Positions 42,340 to 51,682 of a DNA stretch of 64,000 bases are shown piece by piece (the first letter of the stretch is position 1; every line of letters starts with the position of its first letter). Both the position numbers and the translations under genes were made by a program. Source of the DNA: Alphaproteobacteria bacterium RIFCSPHIGHO2_01_FULL_41_14 (GTDB taxonomy: Bacteria; Pseudomonadota; Alphaproteobacteria; UBA7879; UBA5542); contig MEMF01000001.1 of NCBI GenBank assembly GCA_001767855.1, positions 42,249 through 106,248 of the forward strand, given 5' to 3'. The notes under the pieces are model-generated. The model was not told the DNA's origin. It worked only from the letters and a program-made list of their open reading frames with translations, and did not search any database.

Positions 42340-44745
42340 ATGACTGAAAAAATAAATCTTCCCCTATTGCCCCTGCGAGACATCGTTGTCTTTCCAGGGA
42401 TGGTGGCGACCCTTTTTGTGGGCCGGTCCAAATCTATTTTAGCGCTCGAAAGTGCCATGTCTTTGAATAAGAAGATTTTTCTAGTGGCTCAAAAAGATTC
42501 CTCCGTCGATGAACCCTCTGCAAAAAATTTGTATAAGGTTGGAACGGTGGGAGAAGTAACCCAGATCGTTAATCTGCCTGACGGCACCGTAAAAGTTTTG
42601 GTGGAAGGACGATATCGGGCGCGTGTTTTGTCCATCGAAATAAAAGAAGGATACCTGCGCGGAGATTCTGCGCCCATCGTTTCTAAAATGGTGGATGAGG
42701 ACACCCTTTATGTTCTAGACAAAATTCTGATCAAAGAATTTGAAGAGTATGCCCTCTATAACAAAAAAATTACCCCTGAGTTTATGAGTACTTTTTTGGG
42801 TATGGAAGACTATGAGAAAATTGTTGATTCCATTAGTGTGCACCTCTCTTTAACAATTGCAGAGCGCCAAGATTTATTGGAAGCGGCGTCTCTCAAAGAT
42901 CGCTTGGAAATCCTGCTCTTCTTTGTGCGTCGTGAAACAGATACGTTAAAAACAGAAGAAAAAATCAGAGACCGTATTAAGTCTCAGATGAGTAAAAATC
43001 ACAGAGAGTATTATCTTCAAGAACAACTAAAAGCCATTCAAAAAGAACTATATAATGAAGACGGCAAAGACGAGATAACGCAGTTAGAGAAAAAAATAAA
43101 GGCATTGGGGATGCCAAAAGAAGCCTTGGAAAAGGCAGAATCTGAGTTAAAAAAGTTACGCATGATGAACCCCATGTCGGCTGAAGCTACCGTCATTCGG
43201 AACTATTTGGAATGGATGGTGGATCTGCCCTGGAAGAAAGTGGTCTGGAAGAAAATTAATCTTAAAAAGGCAAAGGCTCAACTGGATGCGGATCATTATG
43301 GGCTCGAAAAAGTTAAAGAACGTGTTCTTGAGTTTCTGGCAGTGCAAGAGCGTTTGGGCAAACCAAAAGGACAAGTCCTTTGTTTTGTGGGGGCCCCAGG
43401 TGTTGGGAAGACCTCATTGGCGAAATCCATTGCCACCGTGATGAATCGGCCTTTTGTGCGGGCTGCTTTGGGAGGGGTCAGGGATGAATCCGAGATCCGA
43501 GGGCATCGACGCACTTACATTGGATCCATGCCAGGGAAAATCATCCAGAATATGAAAAAGGCGAAGGCAACCAATCCAGTGTTCTTGCTCGATGAGATCG
43601 ATAAGATGGGCACAGATTGGCGAGGAGATCCAGCGTCAGCATTGCTTGAAGTTTTGGATCCCCAACAAAATGCCAACTTCAGCGATCATTATTTGGAAGT
43701 GGATTATGATCTTTCCAATGTGACGTTCATTGCCACAGCGAATACGTTGAATCTTCCCAAGCCCCTTCTCGATCGTATGGAAATCATCAGCATTGAAGGG
43801 TACACGGAAGAAGAAAAAGTTGAAATCGCATTTGGGCATTTAATCGAAAAGCAGAAGAAAGAGAATGGCCTTAAGTCTTCAGAGTTGGCCCTCAAAAGAG
43901 AAGCGGTTCAAGACATTGTGCGTTATTACACCCGCGAGTCTGGGGTGCGAAATCTTGAGCGAGCTATCCAAAAATTAGCCCGCAAAGCCGTTTGTTTTTT
44001 GATGACGCACGCGCAAAAGAAGCTAACCATTACCTCCAAAAACTTAAAAGAATATTTGGGGGTGCGTCGGTTCCAATTCGGCCAGTCAAACGCAAAGCCT
44101 CAGCTGGGCGTGACAACGGGGTTGGCGTGGACAGAAGTGGGCGGCGATTTGCTATACATCGAAGCGGTACGGTCTCGGGGGAAGGGCAAGATCTCCATCA
44201 CCGGGAAACTGGGGGAAGTGATGCAAGAGTCTGTGCAGGCTTCCTTTAGTTACATTAAATCCAAAGCCGACGCGTTTGGAATCAACATCGACGAATTATT
44301 GGCCACCGATTTACACGTGCATGTGCCAGAGGGGGCAACCCCCAAGGATGGTCCCTCCGCCGGGGTGACCATCACCACATCCCTGGTGTCTGTTCTAACG
44401 GGCATCCCTGTTTTGTCGTCCGTCGCCATGACAGGGGAGATTTCGCTGCGTGGCCAAGTCTTACCCATTGGCGGATTGAAGGAAAAACTTCTGGCTGCCC
44501 AACGTGGCGGGATCGAAACCGTCCTCATTCCCCACGAAAATATGAAAGACTTGGAAGACGTGCCAGAGTCCATTAAAAGCAAGATCAAAGTCATCCCCGT
44601 TGAGACCATAGAGCAGGTGTTGCAGTTGGCGCTGGTGGAACCTCTGAAGCCTCTTGTTGTAGCGCCCAAAACAGAGATCTCTTTTGTCCCTGCTCCCAGT
44701 GGTGCCGATTTTTCTTATGAGAGTCCTTCTGTAAACCACCAGTAG
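42340..44745 (+). CDS. lon: ATP-dependent protease La (Lon)
   Basis: An 801-residue soluble AAA+ serine protease. N-terminal LON substrate domain (INLPLLPLRDIVVFPGMV), central ATPase with GAPGVGKTS and VFLLDEIDKM, and a C-terminal protease domain with the Ser673-Lys716 dyad in PKDGPSAGVTI and GGLKEKLLAA, spaced 43 residues as in E. coli Lon (679/722). It degrades damaged and regulatory proteins, including cell-cycle regulators in alphaproteobacteria. It follows clpX closely; anmK starts 11 bases after its stop. Confidence 0.97.
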   Translation: MTEKINLPLLPLRDIVVFPGMVATLFVGRSKSILALESAMSLNKKIFLVAQKDSSVDEPSAKNLYKVGTVGEVTQIVNLPDGTVKVLVEGRYRARVLSIEIKEGYLRGDSAPIVSKMVDEDTLYVLDKILIKEFEEYALYNKKITPEFMSTFLGMEDYEKIVDSISVHLSLTIAERQDLLEAASLKDRLEILLFFVRRETDTLKTEEKIRDRIKSQMSKNHREYYLQEQLKAIQKELYNEDGKDEITQLEKKIKALGMPKEALEKAESELKKLRMMNPMSAEATVIRNYLEWMVDLPWKKVVWKKINLKKAKAQLDADHYGLEKVKERVLEFLAVQERLGKPKGQVLCFVGAPGVGKTSLAKSIATVMNRPFVRAALGGVRDESEIRGHRRTYIGSMPGKIIQNMKKAKATNPVFLLDEIDKMGTDWRGDPASALLEVLDPQQNANFSDHYLEVDYDLSNVTFIATANTLNLPKPLLDRMEIISIEGYTEEEKVEIAFGHLIEKQKKENGLKSSELALKREAVQDIVRYYTRESGVRNLERAIQKLARKAVCFLMTHAQKKLTITSKNLKEYLGVRRFQFGQSNAKPQLGVTTGLAWTEVGGDLLYIEAVRSRGKGKISITGKLGEVMQESVQASFSYIKSKADAFGINIDELLATDLHVHVPEGATPKDGPSAGVTITTSLVSVLTGIPVLSSVAMTGEISLRGQVLPIGGLKEKLLAAQRGGIETVLIPHENMKDLEDVPESIKSKIKVIPVETIEQVLQLALVEPLKPLVVAPKTEISFVPAPSGADFSYESPSVNHQ

Positions 44746-44755
44746 AGGGGGTCCC

Positions 44756-45889
44756 TTGTTTCTTCATAAAATAAATGACAAATATGATGGAACAAAATGG
44801 GCTGTAGGTATGATGAGTGGCACGTCCATGGATGGTATCGATGTGGCGGCCGTCCGAACAGATGGTGTTCGGATTCTTGAAAGAAGCCCTGGGCTCTTCG
44901 TTCCCTACTCAGAAGAATTTACGGAGAAACTGCGGTCTATTCTCGGCTCCACAGAACCGTCCCAAAAGATTTTCGCCATTCAAAAAGAGTTAACAGATCT
45001 CCATGGGGCCGCTTTCTTCAAATTTGTGCAAAAATTTACATATCTAAAAGGGCTCATCAATTTAATCGGGTTTCATGGTCAAGCTATTTTGCATAGGCCC
45101 CCTTCGAAATTTCCTGTGGGCTTTCGCACCTGGCAAATTGGGGACGGCGCTTTGCTCGCCAGGCTCACCGGTATCGATGTGGTGGCGAATATGAGGGAAA
45201 AGGATGTGATGGCTGGGGGGGAAGGCGCGCCTTTGGTGTCTCTCTATCATCAAGCGCTGGCGAAAGATAGGGAAAAGCCGCTCACCATTGTTAACATCGG
45301 AGGAACGTCAAATGTGACTTGGTTGGGCAAGGAGGGAGAGATCCTTGCCTTTGATCTGGGACCAGGCAATGGGTTGCTCAATGACTGGATGTCAGAAAAA
45401 GCCCGTCAAGCTTTTGATGAATCTGGAAAGACGGCGGCGAGGGGCCACGTTCATGAAGACATCATTAAGACGTTCTTTGACTCTCCGTATTTTTCCCGAA
45501 AGCCTCCGAAATCTTTGGATAGATTGGATTACTCGAAAGACATAGTCAGAGGGCTATCTTTAGAAGATGGGGCGGCGACGCTCACAGAAATTGCGGCGAT
45601 CGCTATTGCAAGGGGGCGTGAGTTTTTCCCCGAGCCGCCTCTTAAATGGCTTTTAACGGGGGGCGGTGCTCATAATGAGTTTCTGGTCCAACGCCTTCAA
45701 CATCATCTGGGCCTAACACCCGCTCAAGTACAAAATGTCGAGAGTGTGGGATGGTCAAGTGATTTTATGGAGGCAGAGGCGTGGGCGTTTCTGGCGGTTA
45801 GATCTCGCAAGGGGTTGCCTCTCAGCTTGCCCACCACTACAGGGGTGCCACACGCCATGACGGGCGGAGATTTTTTCAAGGCACATTAG
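44756..45889 (+). CDS. anmK: Anhydro-N-acetylmuramic acid kinase
   Basis: A 377-residue sugar kinase that phosphorylates recycled 1,6-anhydroMurNAc. The signature VGMMSGTSMDGIDVA starts near residue 17, with NIGGTSNVTW and the DFMEAEAWAFLA segment further on. The start is TTG at 44756, preceded by AGAGGGGG a few bases upstream; no in-frame ATG gives a complete N-terminus. Together with ampG at 26.6 kb it shows active peptidoglycan recycling. Confidence 0.94.
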   Translation: MFLHKINDKYDGTKWAVGMMSGTSMDGIDVAAVRTDGVRILERSPGLFVPYSEEFTEKLRSILGSTEPSQKIFAIQKELTDLHGAAFFKFVQKFTYLKGLINLIGFHGQAILHRPPSKFPVGFRTWQIGDGALLARLTGIDVVANMREKDVMAGGEGAPLVSLYHQALAKDREKPLTIVNIGGTSNVTWLGKEGEILAFDLGPGNGLLNDWMSEKARQAFDESGKTAARGHVHEDIIKTFFDSPYFSRKPPKSLDRLDYSKDIVRGLSLEDGAATLTEIAAIAIARGREFFPEPPLKWLLTGGGAHNEFLVQRLQHHLGLTPAQVQNVESVGWSSDFMEAEAWAFLAVRSRKGLPLSLPTTTGVPHAMTGGDFFKAH

Positions 45890-45910
45890 AACGTACCGTC
45901 CTCTTTCAAC

Positions 45911-46660
45911 TCAGCTCGGGAAAAGATCTGCGAGACCCTCTCCCTCTTTCAGAATTTGTTGCGCCTCTCTGGTGTAGACACCTGTCAGGCCATGTAGAAC
46001 AAGGCCTTGTTCTAAGGTCAGTCCTCCTTTCACCCCTTTGCGGGCCGACACAAGAATGCGCTTGGATGGCTTATCCGCCGAAGGCCACAGAGGAAGCAAA
46101 CGAATGTCTCCCACCCCTTCTAGGGCACCCAAAAGAGAGTGTAGACTGGTGGTGGGGTAAATAAAGCTGAGGCGCCCCCGGGGTTTAACCATTTTGATAC
46201 AATAGGCCACCCATTCTCTCAGAGGGATGGTATGGCTGCGGGCCACAGCCCTTTCCGGGACAGGGGAGGGGGAGGACCCATCAAAATAAGGAGGATTGGA
46301 AAAGACATGGTCAAAGGTTTGGGGGGGAAGTCCCTTATCCCGAATGTCTTTGGTGATATCTTGGGTTAGGAAAGTGCACCGCGCGTCGAGCCCATTGTCC
46401 TTGGCATTTCGAGTGGCCAATTGGATGAGGGTTTCATCAATATCGATGCCAGTGATATGGATATCGGAAAGGCGTCGAACTAGACATAAAGACGCCACCC
46501 CCACACCACACCCTACCTCTAGAATGTTCCCGGAGAGAGAAGGAATAAAAGAAGCTAATAACACAGCGTCACTGCCAGATTTGAAACCTTTTTTATATTG
46601 TTGTATTTTTAGTTTTCCTCCGAGGAATAAATCTGTTGTAATGTCAAAGTTGGTATTCAT
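45911..46660 (-). CDS. tRNA1(Val) adenine-37 N6-methyltransferase-like protein
   Basis: A 249-residue SAM-dependent methyltransferase. The SAM-binding segment is ILEVGCGVGVASLCL and the catalytic NPPY block is VFSNPPYFDGSSPSP, the pattern of TrmN6/YfiC-type N6-adenine methylases. The opening TTDLFLGGKLKIQQYKKGFKSGSDAVLLA is also typical of that group. RNA target is inferred from family. It diverges from ispB with 32 bases between the start codons, the usual arrangement in alphaproteobacteria, where ispB/polyprenyl synthase and this gene are neighbours. Confidence 0.85.
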   Translation of the reverse strand: MNTNFDITTDLFLGGKLKIQQYKKGFKSGSDAVLLASFIPSLSGNILEVGCGVGVASLCLVRRLSDIHITGIDIDETLIQLATRNAKDNGLDARCTFLTQDITKDIRDKGLPPQTFDHVFSNPPYFDGSSPSPVPERAVARSHTIPLREWVAYCIKMVKPRGRLSFIYPTTSLHSLLGALEGVGDIRLLPLWPSADKPSKRILVSARKGVKGGLTLEQGLVLHGLTGVYTREAQQILKEGEGLADLFPS

Positions 46661-46692
46661 AAAGTTAACCTAAAATTAAATGAGCATTCTAC

Positions 46693-47700
46693 ATGTTGCG
46701 CGTTGATACTTATAATAGTTTTTCTGATTCATTGGCTCAAGCCCAAGAACTTCTTCATGCAGACCTTGAAGAAGTGAACATGCTCATTCTGAATAAACTG
46801 TCCTTACGGGTTCCTCTGATCAATGGGATGGCGGGGTATTTAATCCAAGCGGGAGGCAAAAGATTGCGTCCCCTCATCACCCTTTTAAGTGCTCGACTTT
46901 TAGGATACCAGGGTCAACGCCACATTAAAGTTGCCGCCTGCATCGAATTTATTCATACGGCCACCTTGCTTCATGATGATGTGGTGGACCGCAGCACGCA
47001 GCGTCGAGGACGCCCGTCTGCCAATGCTATTTGGGGCGATCAAGCCAGCATCTTAGTGGGAGACTTTTTGTTTTGTCGTGCCTTCGAGCTGGTCACAGAA
47101 GATGGGTCCTTAGAGATTCTGAAAGTCCTCTCAAGAACAGCCACCACCATTGCGGAGGGGGAGATTATGCAGCTGGGAACGGTGGGAAATCTAGACCTCT
47201 CTGAAAAACAATACTTCCAAATCATTGAATCAAAGACAGCCAGGTTGTTTGAATCCTGTTGTCAGGTGGGGGCCGTGATTGCGAACGCCTCAGAGAGAGA
47301 CAAAGATCTGATCAAAGAGTATGGGTACAACTTTGGAATGGTCTTTCAAATAGTGGATGATCTGCTGGACTATGGGTTGCAAAAATCCAAAGTGGGCAAG
47401 AATTTGGGCCAAGATTTTCAAGAGAAAAACGTGACGCTGCCCATGATCTTATTGCTCGAACAAGTGACAAGCGAAGAAAAAAACCGTATTCAAGAGATTT
47501 TCAATCTGGGGGCGTTGACAGAAGAAGATTTTTCTTTTCTGAAAAGGGCGATGAGAAAATACAAAATTGAAAATGAAATTTTATCGCGTATCGCGCCGTA
47601 TATTTCAAGAGCGCTTCGTTGTTTGGAAGGGTTGCCTGAAACAATGGAGAAAGAATTCCTAAGGAATTTTGCCACTTTTGTGATGTCGCGCGAGAGTTAA
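46693..47700 (+). CDS. ispB: Polyprenyl diphosphate synthase (octaprenyl-type)
   Basis: A 335-residue trans-prenyltransferase that builds the isoprenoid side chain of ubiquinone. The two aspartate-rich motifs are DDVVD at 95-99 and DDLLD at 222-226, with GGKRLRP at 54-60. The chain length cannot be read with certainty from the sequence. No Shine-Dalgarno is obvious before the ATG. It diverges from the methyltransferase gene and is followed by a parvulin gene with its own ribosome binding site. Confidence 0.93.
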   Translation: MLRVDTYNSFSDSLAQAQELLHADLEEVNMLILNKLSLRVPLINGMAGYLIQAGGKRLRPLITLLSARLLGYQGQRHIKVAACIEFIHTATLLHDDVVDRSTQRRGRPSANAIWGDQASILVGDFLFCRAFELVTEDGSLEILKVLSRTATTIAEGEIMQLGTVGNLDLSEKQYFQIIESKTARLFESCCQVGAVIANASERDKDLIKEYGYNFGMVFQIVDDLLDYGLQKSKVGKNLGQDFQEKNVTLPMILLLEQVTSEEKNRIQEIFNLGALTEEDFSFLKRAMRKYKIENEILSRIAPYISRALRCLEGLPETMEKEFLRNFATFVMSRES

Positions 47701-47773
47701 ATAATTCTTGAGATTCTTTAAGATTTCAGGCATTATCCTTTCCATTATATTACTAATTAAGGAGTTTTTTTCT

Positions 47774-48646
47774 ATGAAGCGTGTACATATAGTTTCTTCC
47801 CTTGTTTTTGCAGCTTTCCTCTCGGTCAATGTTTTAGCTGATGCAGGTGATGCTGTGGTCGCAAAGTTTAATGGGGGATCTTTAAAAGTAAGTGATCTCA
47901 AAAAGTTTCAAGCAACAGCGCCAGACCAGATTAAGGCCATGCCGTTTGAGAAAGTGTTCAAACCTTTGAGAGATCAGAAGGTGATGGAAGCTGTTTTGGA
48001 AACTGAAAAAAACAAAGCGAACCTTTCAAACGATCCAGAAGTCATCAAGCTCAAGCAAGAGGCCATCAAATCAATTGAAATGCAGGTGTTCTTAAAAAGA
48101 GCGGCTGAAAAGGAAATTACGGATGCCAAATTAATGCCTCTTTACGAAGAGCTTGTAAAAAAATTCAAGGGCCAAAAAGAGTCTGAAGTCAGCATTATCG
48201 TCTGCAATTCCAAAGCTGACGCTGATAAAGCGATGCAAGAGCTGAATGCCGGCAAGAACTTTGGAGAAGTGGCCAAGAAATATTCTCAAGAGCCCAATAC
48301 ATCGGCTCAAGGAGGACGTCTTGGGTTCTTGTTGGCACCAGCCATAGACCAGGTATTGGGTCCAGACATTGGAAAAGCTTTCAAGATCTTGAAAAGCAAT
48401 GCGCATAGTCGCAACATTATTTCAAAGGGCGGGAAGTTTATTATCGTGTATAGAGGGGACTCACGACCCGCGACGCCGCCAACCTTTGATGAAGTTAAAT
48501 CTCAGCTTAAGGGTATGTATTTCCAAAAAGCATTGTTCGAATATTTACAAGGCGTCGTTAAACGGTCCGGTCTTCAAGTCTTTACCGTGGACGGAAAGCC
48601 TGACAAGTTTGATTTGCTGTCTTCGAAAGCACCAAGGGGCGCATAA
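47774..48646 (+). CDS. Periplasmic parvulin-type peptidyl-prolyl isomerase
   Basis: A 290-residue exported foldase: signal peptide about 1-22 (MKRVHIVSSLVFAAFLSVNVLADA), an N-terminal helical chaperone region, and a rotamase domain (about 135-245) with VSIIVCNSKADADKAMQEL, NFGEVAKKYSQEPNTSAQGGRLGF. It resembles PrsA/SurA-type PpiC proteins of alphaproteobacteria. The start at 47774 is chosen because AAGGAG lies eight bases upstream and the signal peptide begins there. A strong terminator follows. Confidence 0.9.
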   Translation: MKRVHIVSSLVFAAFLSVNVLADAGDAVVAKFNGGSLKVSDLKKFQATAPDQIKAMPFEKVFKPLRDQKVMEAVLETEKNKANLSNDPEVIKLKQEAIKSIEMQVFLKRAAEKEITDAKLMPLYEELVKKFKGQKESEVSIIVCNSKADADKAMQELNAGKNFGEVAKKYSQEPNTSAQGGRLGFLLAPAIDQVLGPDIGKAFKILKSNAHSRNIISKGGKFIIVYRGDSRPATPPTFDEVKSQLKGMYFQKALFEYLQGVVKRSGLQVFTVDGKPDKFDLLSSKAPRGA

Positions 48647-48670
48647 ATCCAAAAAGGATTATTCTTTTGA

Positions 48671-48702
48671 AAAAAAAGCCTCCCATCTTGGGGGCTTTTT
48701 TT
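48671..48702. terminator. Bidirectional terminator between the parvulin and esterase genes
   Basis: A-run, GCCTCC (48678-48683), six-base loop, GGGGGC and a run of seven T. The stem is GC-rich with one G-T pair, and the A-run/T-run symmetry allows use from both sides. It lies between the convergent parvulin and esterase genes. Confidence 0.85.
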
Positions 48703-48714
48703 ATGGAAGGGGGT

Positions 48715-49362
48715 TCAGGCGTTTAGAGAGCTGATAAACTCCGCCCCTTGCTGAAGACCCGTTTCACTGATTTCGTGGCCTAAATTTGACAGGCTGTGCA
48801 AAGTGACTGTGTGGACTTTTCCTACCAGAAAGTCTCGGGTCTCTGTTGAGGCCGTGTAAGGCACCACAGAATCGTCTCTCCCATGGATAAGACAGACATC
48901 AATCTGGGCAGAGGCGGGGCTTAGGCGCTCTGCTGCGAGGAAAAGCCCTCCCGAATAAGAGAGGATCCCCTGGCACAGGTTTTCATAGAGCAGTCCGGTG
49001 GCCAGCGCCATCATGCTGCCTTGGGAAAAGCCGGCAAGAACTGTTTTTTTTCCAGAAATTTTATAAGCAGTTTGGATCTTGGTAATAAAATCTCGCAGGA
49101 ACGGGGCTGCTTCTTGGGAGCCTTTCTCCAGGTAAGAAGGCTCCAGATCTCCAATATCAAACCACTGATACCCCTCATTGATCGAGTGGTGAAGGGGGAA
49201 CGGGGCAGTGGGGAGGATAAAGAGCGTGTTTTTAAGGAGATTCTTCCAATAGTGAGCCATGAAGAGGAGATTTTTTCCATCTGCCCCATACCCATGGAGG
49301 ATGACCACAAGAGATTTTGGTGCTTGACGCGCTGAGGACAAAATATAAAAATCTTGAATCAT
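48715..49362 (-). CDS. Phospholipase/carboxylesterase family hydrolase
   Basis: A 215-residue alpha/beta hydrolase of the bacterial carboxylesterase (YpfH/EstB) group. The opening is SLVVILHGYGADGKNL; the nucleophile Ser113 is in LAGFSQGSM, and Asp163/164 (HGRDDSVVP) and His196 (NLGHEI) complete the triad. Physiological substrate unknown; family members act on short-chain esters or lysophospholipids. It overlaps no other gene and diverges from the CDGSH gene. Confidence 0.87.
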   Translation of the reverse strand: MIQDFYILSSARQAPKSLVVILHGYGADGKNLLFMAHYWKNLLKNTLFILPTAPFPLHHSINEGYQWFDIGDLEPSYLEKGSQEAAPFLRDFITKIQTAYKISGKKTVLAGFSQGSMMALATGLLYENLCQGILSYSGGLFLAAERLSPASAQIDVCLIHGRDDSVVPYTASTETRDFLVGKVHTVTLHSLSNLGHEISETGLQQGAEFISSLNA

Positions 49363-49436
49363 GCCGTCACTATAGGGTAAGTTTCTTTCCAGACAAAGAA
49401 TATTTTTGGCAATATTTGGGAGTATTTAAAGGAAAA

Positions 49437-49604
49437 ATGAAAATCTCGGTGGAAAAAGGAGTGACCTATTGTTTATGCTCGTGTGAAAAAAGTGCGTCCT
49501 ATCCCTTTTGTGACGGAAGTCATCGCGGTACAGATAAAAAATCCATCCGCTATACAGCCCCGAAAACAGGAGAGATCGTTTTCGAAAAAGGAACAATAGT
49601 ATAG
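49437..49604 (+). CDS. Minimal CDGSH iron-sulfur domain protein
   Basis: A 55-residue protein made of little more than one CDGSH [2Fe-2S] domain. The ligand pattern is complete: the CxC pair in YCLCSCEKS, then PFCDGSH. ATG at 49437 follows AAAGGA at a good distance; a longer frame from 49317 would overlap the start of the divergent esterase and is disfavoured. Function of such single-domain bacterial proteins is poorly known (redox or cluster transfer). It stands alone upstream of ffh. Confidence 0.8.
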   Translation: MKISVEKGVTYCLCSCEKSASYPFCDGSHRGTDKKSIRYTAPKTGEIVFEKGTIV

Positions 49605-49709
49605 CTGAGATCCTTTAAAGTGAGACGAGGAACGAGGAACGCCGCGTGCTAACTACGCAAGAGACGATGTGACGATGTATTCAATTTATAAGGAACCAGC
49701 TATAGAATA

Positions 49710-51056
49710 ATGTTTGAAAATCTTTCGGATAAATTAATTAAAATTTTTGGGTCTCTTCAGAAGAAGGGTGCTCTCAGAGAAGAAGATGTGGGGGTGGCGC
49801 TTAGAGAGATGCGCATCGCCCTGCTGGAGGCTGATGTGGCCTTGCCGGTGGTGAAAGATTTTATCCAAAGAATCAAAGAAAAAGCCGTTGGCACAGAGGT
49901 TTTGTCGAGCGTCACCCCCGGACAAATGGTGGTTAAGATTGTGCACGACGAGCTTGTTTCCATATTGGGACAGGGCGAGACAGGGCTCAATTTTGCGGTC
50001 AAGCCTCCGGCAGTGATCCTGCTGGTGGGGTTGCAAGGGTCAGGCAAAACAACCACTACAGGCAAGCTCGCGAAGTATCTGAAGGAAAAGCTAAAGAAAA
50101 AGGTTTTGGTGGCGTCTCTCGATGTCTATCGACCTGCAGCCCAGCATCAATTGGAAGTCCTGGCGACGAACCTTGGGATCGAAAGCTTGCCCATCAACCC
50201 GAAAGAAGCCCCCGAGGCCATCACAAAACGGGCGTTATCCGAGGCGAAATTGGGGGGATTTGACGTCGTTCTTCTGGATACAGCGGGCCGATTGCATGTG
50301 GATGCCCCGTTGATGAAAGAGTTAAAACAGCTGGCGTCCATAAGCTCTCCCGCAGAAATTTTGTTGGTTGTGGATGCCATGATGGGGCAGGATGCCGTGC
50401 GGGTGGCCCAATCTTTTCAGGAAAATTTAGACTTAACAGGGATGATTTTAACGCGGTTAGACGGGGACGCGCGGGGAGGCGCGGCACTCTCCATCAGCCA
50501 TGTCACAGGTAAACCCATCAAGTTTATGGGGGTGGGGGAAAAACTTGACCAATTGGAAGTTTTTCATCCGGATCGCATTGCAGGACGCCTCCTTGGACAA
50601 GGAGATGTGGTTAGTCTTGTAGAAAAAGCGATGGAAACTATTGACAAAGAAGAATCAGACAGGCTAAACAGGAGGATCGAGAAGGGTTCGTTTGACCTGA
50701 ATGATATGGCTACCCAATTAAACCAGATGGTAAAAATGGGGGGCATGGGGATGCTTTTAAAGATGCTGCCCGGTATGGGACAGCTCCAAGGCAAGGTGTC
50801 CCAAGCTGGGTTCGATGATAGAATGATTAAACGGCAGATCGCCATTATTCGTTCCATGACCCCAAAGGAGCGGCGTTATGTTCAATTGATCAACGCGTCC
50901 AGAAGACGCAGGATTGCGCTTGGTTCTGGGGCGACTGTTCAGGATGTTAATCGCCTTTTAAAGCAGTTTGATGGCATGTCAAAAATGATGAAGCGCATGA
51001 CCAAGTTGAATAAAAAAGGTCTTTTGAAAAATGGTCTTAAGGGACTGTTTGGCTAA
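49710..51056 (+). CDS. ffh: Signal recognition particle protein Ffh
   Basis: A 448-residue SRP54 GTPase that brings ribosomes making membrane proteins to FtsY. N-domain (about 1-90), G-domain with GLQGSGKTT near 107-116, DTAGR at 190-194 and TRLDGDARGG at 248-257, and a methionine-rich M-domain (about 325-448) that binds SRP RNA and signal sequences. It heads the conserved ffh-rpsP-rimM-trmD-rplS run. The SRP RNA gene itself was not found in the preceding spacer. Confidence 0.97.
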   Translation: MFENLSDKLIKIFGSLQKKGALREEDVGVALREMRIALLEADVALPVVKDFIQRIKEKAVGTEVLSSVTPGQMVVKIVHDELVSILGQGETGLNFAVKPPAVILLVGLQGSGKTTTTGKLAKYLKEKLKKKVLVASLDVYRPAAQHQLEVLATNLGIESLPINPKEAPEAITKRALSEAKLGGFDVVLLDTAGRLHVDAPLMKELKQLASISSPAEILLVVDAMMGQDAVRVAQSFQENLDLTGMILTRLDGDARGGAALSISHVTGKPIKFMGVGEKLDQLEVFHPDRIAGRLLGQGDVVSLVEKAMETIDKEESDRLNRRIEKGSFDLNDMATQLNQMVKMGGMGMLLKMLPGMGQLQGKVSQAGFDDRMIKRQIAIIRSMTPKERRYVQLINASRRRRIALGSGATVQDVNRLLKQFDGMSKMMKRMTKLNKKGLLKNGLKGLFG

Positions 51057-51074
51057 TTAAGGAAGAAGGAAAAA

Positions 51075-51629
51075 ATGGCATTAAAGATTCGTATGGCACG
51101 GGGTGGTTCAAAGAAACGACCCGTTTATCGTGTGGTTGTGACTGATTCAAGAAACCCACGGGATGGAAAGTTTATTGAGAAATTGGGGATGCATGATCCT
51201 CTTTTAAGCAATGATCATCCCCAAAGGTTCGCCGTGAATGAAGAGCGTGTTCGGTATTGGCTTTCGGTGGGGGCTCAATCTTCTGATCGCGTGAACCGTT
51301 ATTTAGCCAAGCTTGGAATTGAAAAAGCGCAAGAACGGTTTGAGCAAACGAAAAAGAATCAACCGAAGAAAAAAGCTCAAGAACGGATAGCCGTTGACAT
51401 AAAGAAGCAGCAGGCAGCAGCAGAGCTCGCCGCCCAACCTCAAGCAGAACCAGAAGTTCTAGTAGAAGAAGCGGTGATTGACGTCGTTGCAGAAGAAGCG
51501 CCCGTTGTTCAAGCGGAAGATGTGATCACCGAGGTAGAAGCTGATGTTGTATCAGAAGAAGCTCCAGCGGTGACCGAGACGTCTGAAGAAGAATCAACAC
51601 CTGACGCTTCAGAAGAGCCCTCTGCTTAA
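51075..51629 (+). CDS. rpsP: 30S ribosomal protein bS16 with long acidic tail
   Basis: Residues 1-90 are a normal bS16 (MALKIRMARGGSKKRPVYRVVV, FIEKLGMHDPL, RYWLSVGAQSSDRVNRYL). The rest, to 184, is an extension: a Lys/Gln-rich helix (about 92-115) then a strongly acidic, Glu/Val/Ala-rich tail with repeated VxxEEAP units ending EEPSA. Alphaproteobacterial S16 proteins often carry extensions but usually shorter. The tail is low complexity, so its role is unknown. It has an AGGAAGAAGGA ribosome binding site. Confidence 0.96.
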   Translation: MALKIRMARGGSKKRPVYRVVVTDSRNPRDGKFIEKLGMHDPLLSNDHPQRFAVNEERVRYWLSVGAQSSDRVNRYLAKLGIEKAQERFEQTKKNQPKKKAQERIAVDIKKQQAAAELAAQPQAEPEVLVEEAVIDVVAEEAPVVQAEDVITEVEADVVSEEAPAVTETSEEESTPDASEEPSA

Positions 51630-51682
51630 GTCTCTTTTTTTCTAGCCAGCAAAGAAGCTTGGTCTTAGGGAGCGTCACATCC

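Noticed and set aside
49617-49680. Short direct repeats (GAGGAAC twice, GACGATGT twice) before ffh; possible SRP RNA
   Set aside because: The repeats are too short to mean much, and the conserved SRP RNA hairpin (GGAA tetraloop with flanking GCAGCA-type core) was not found.
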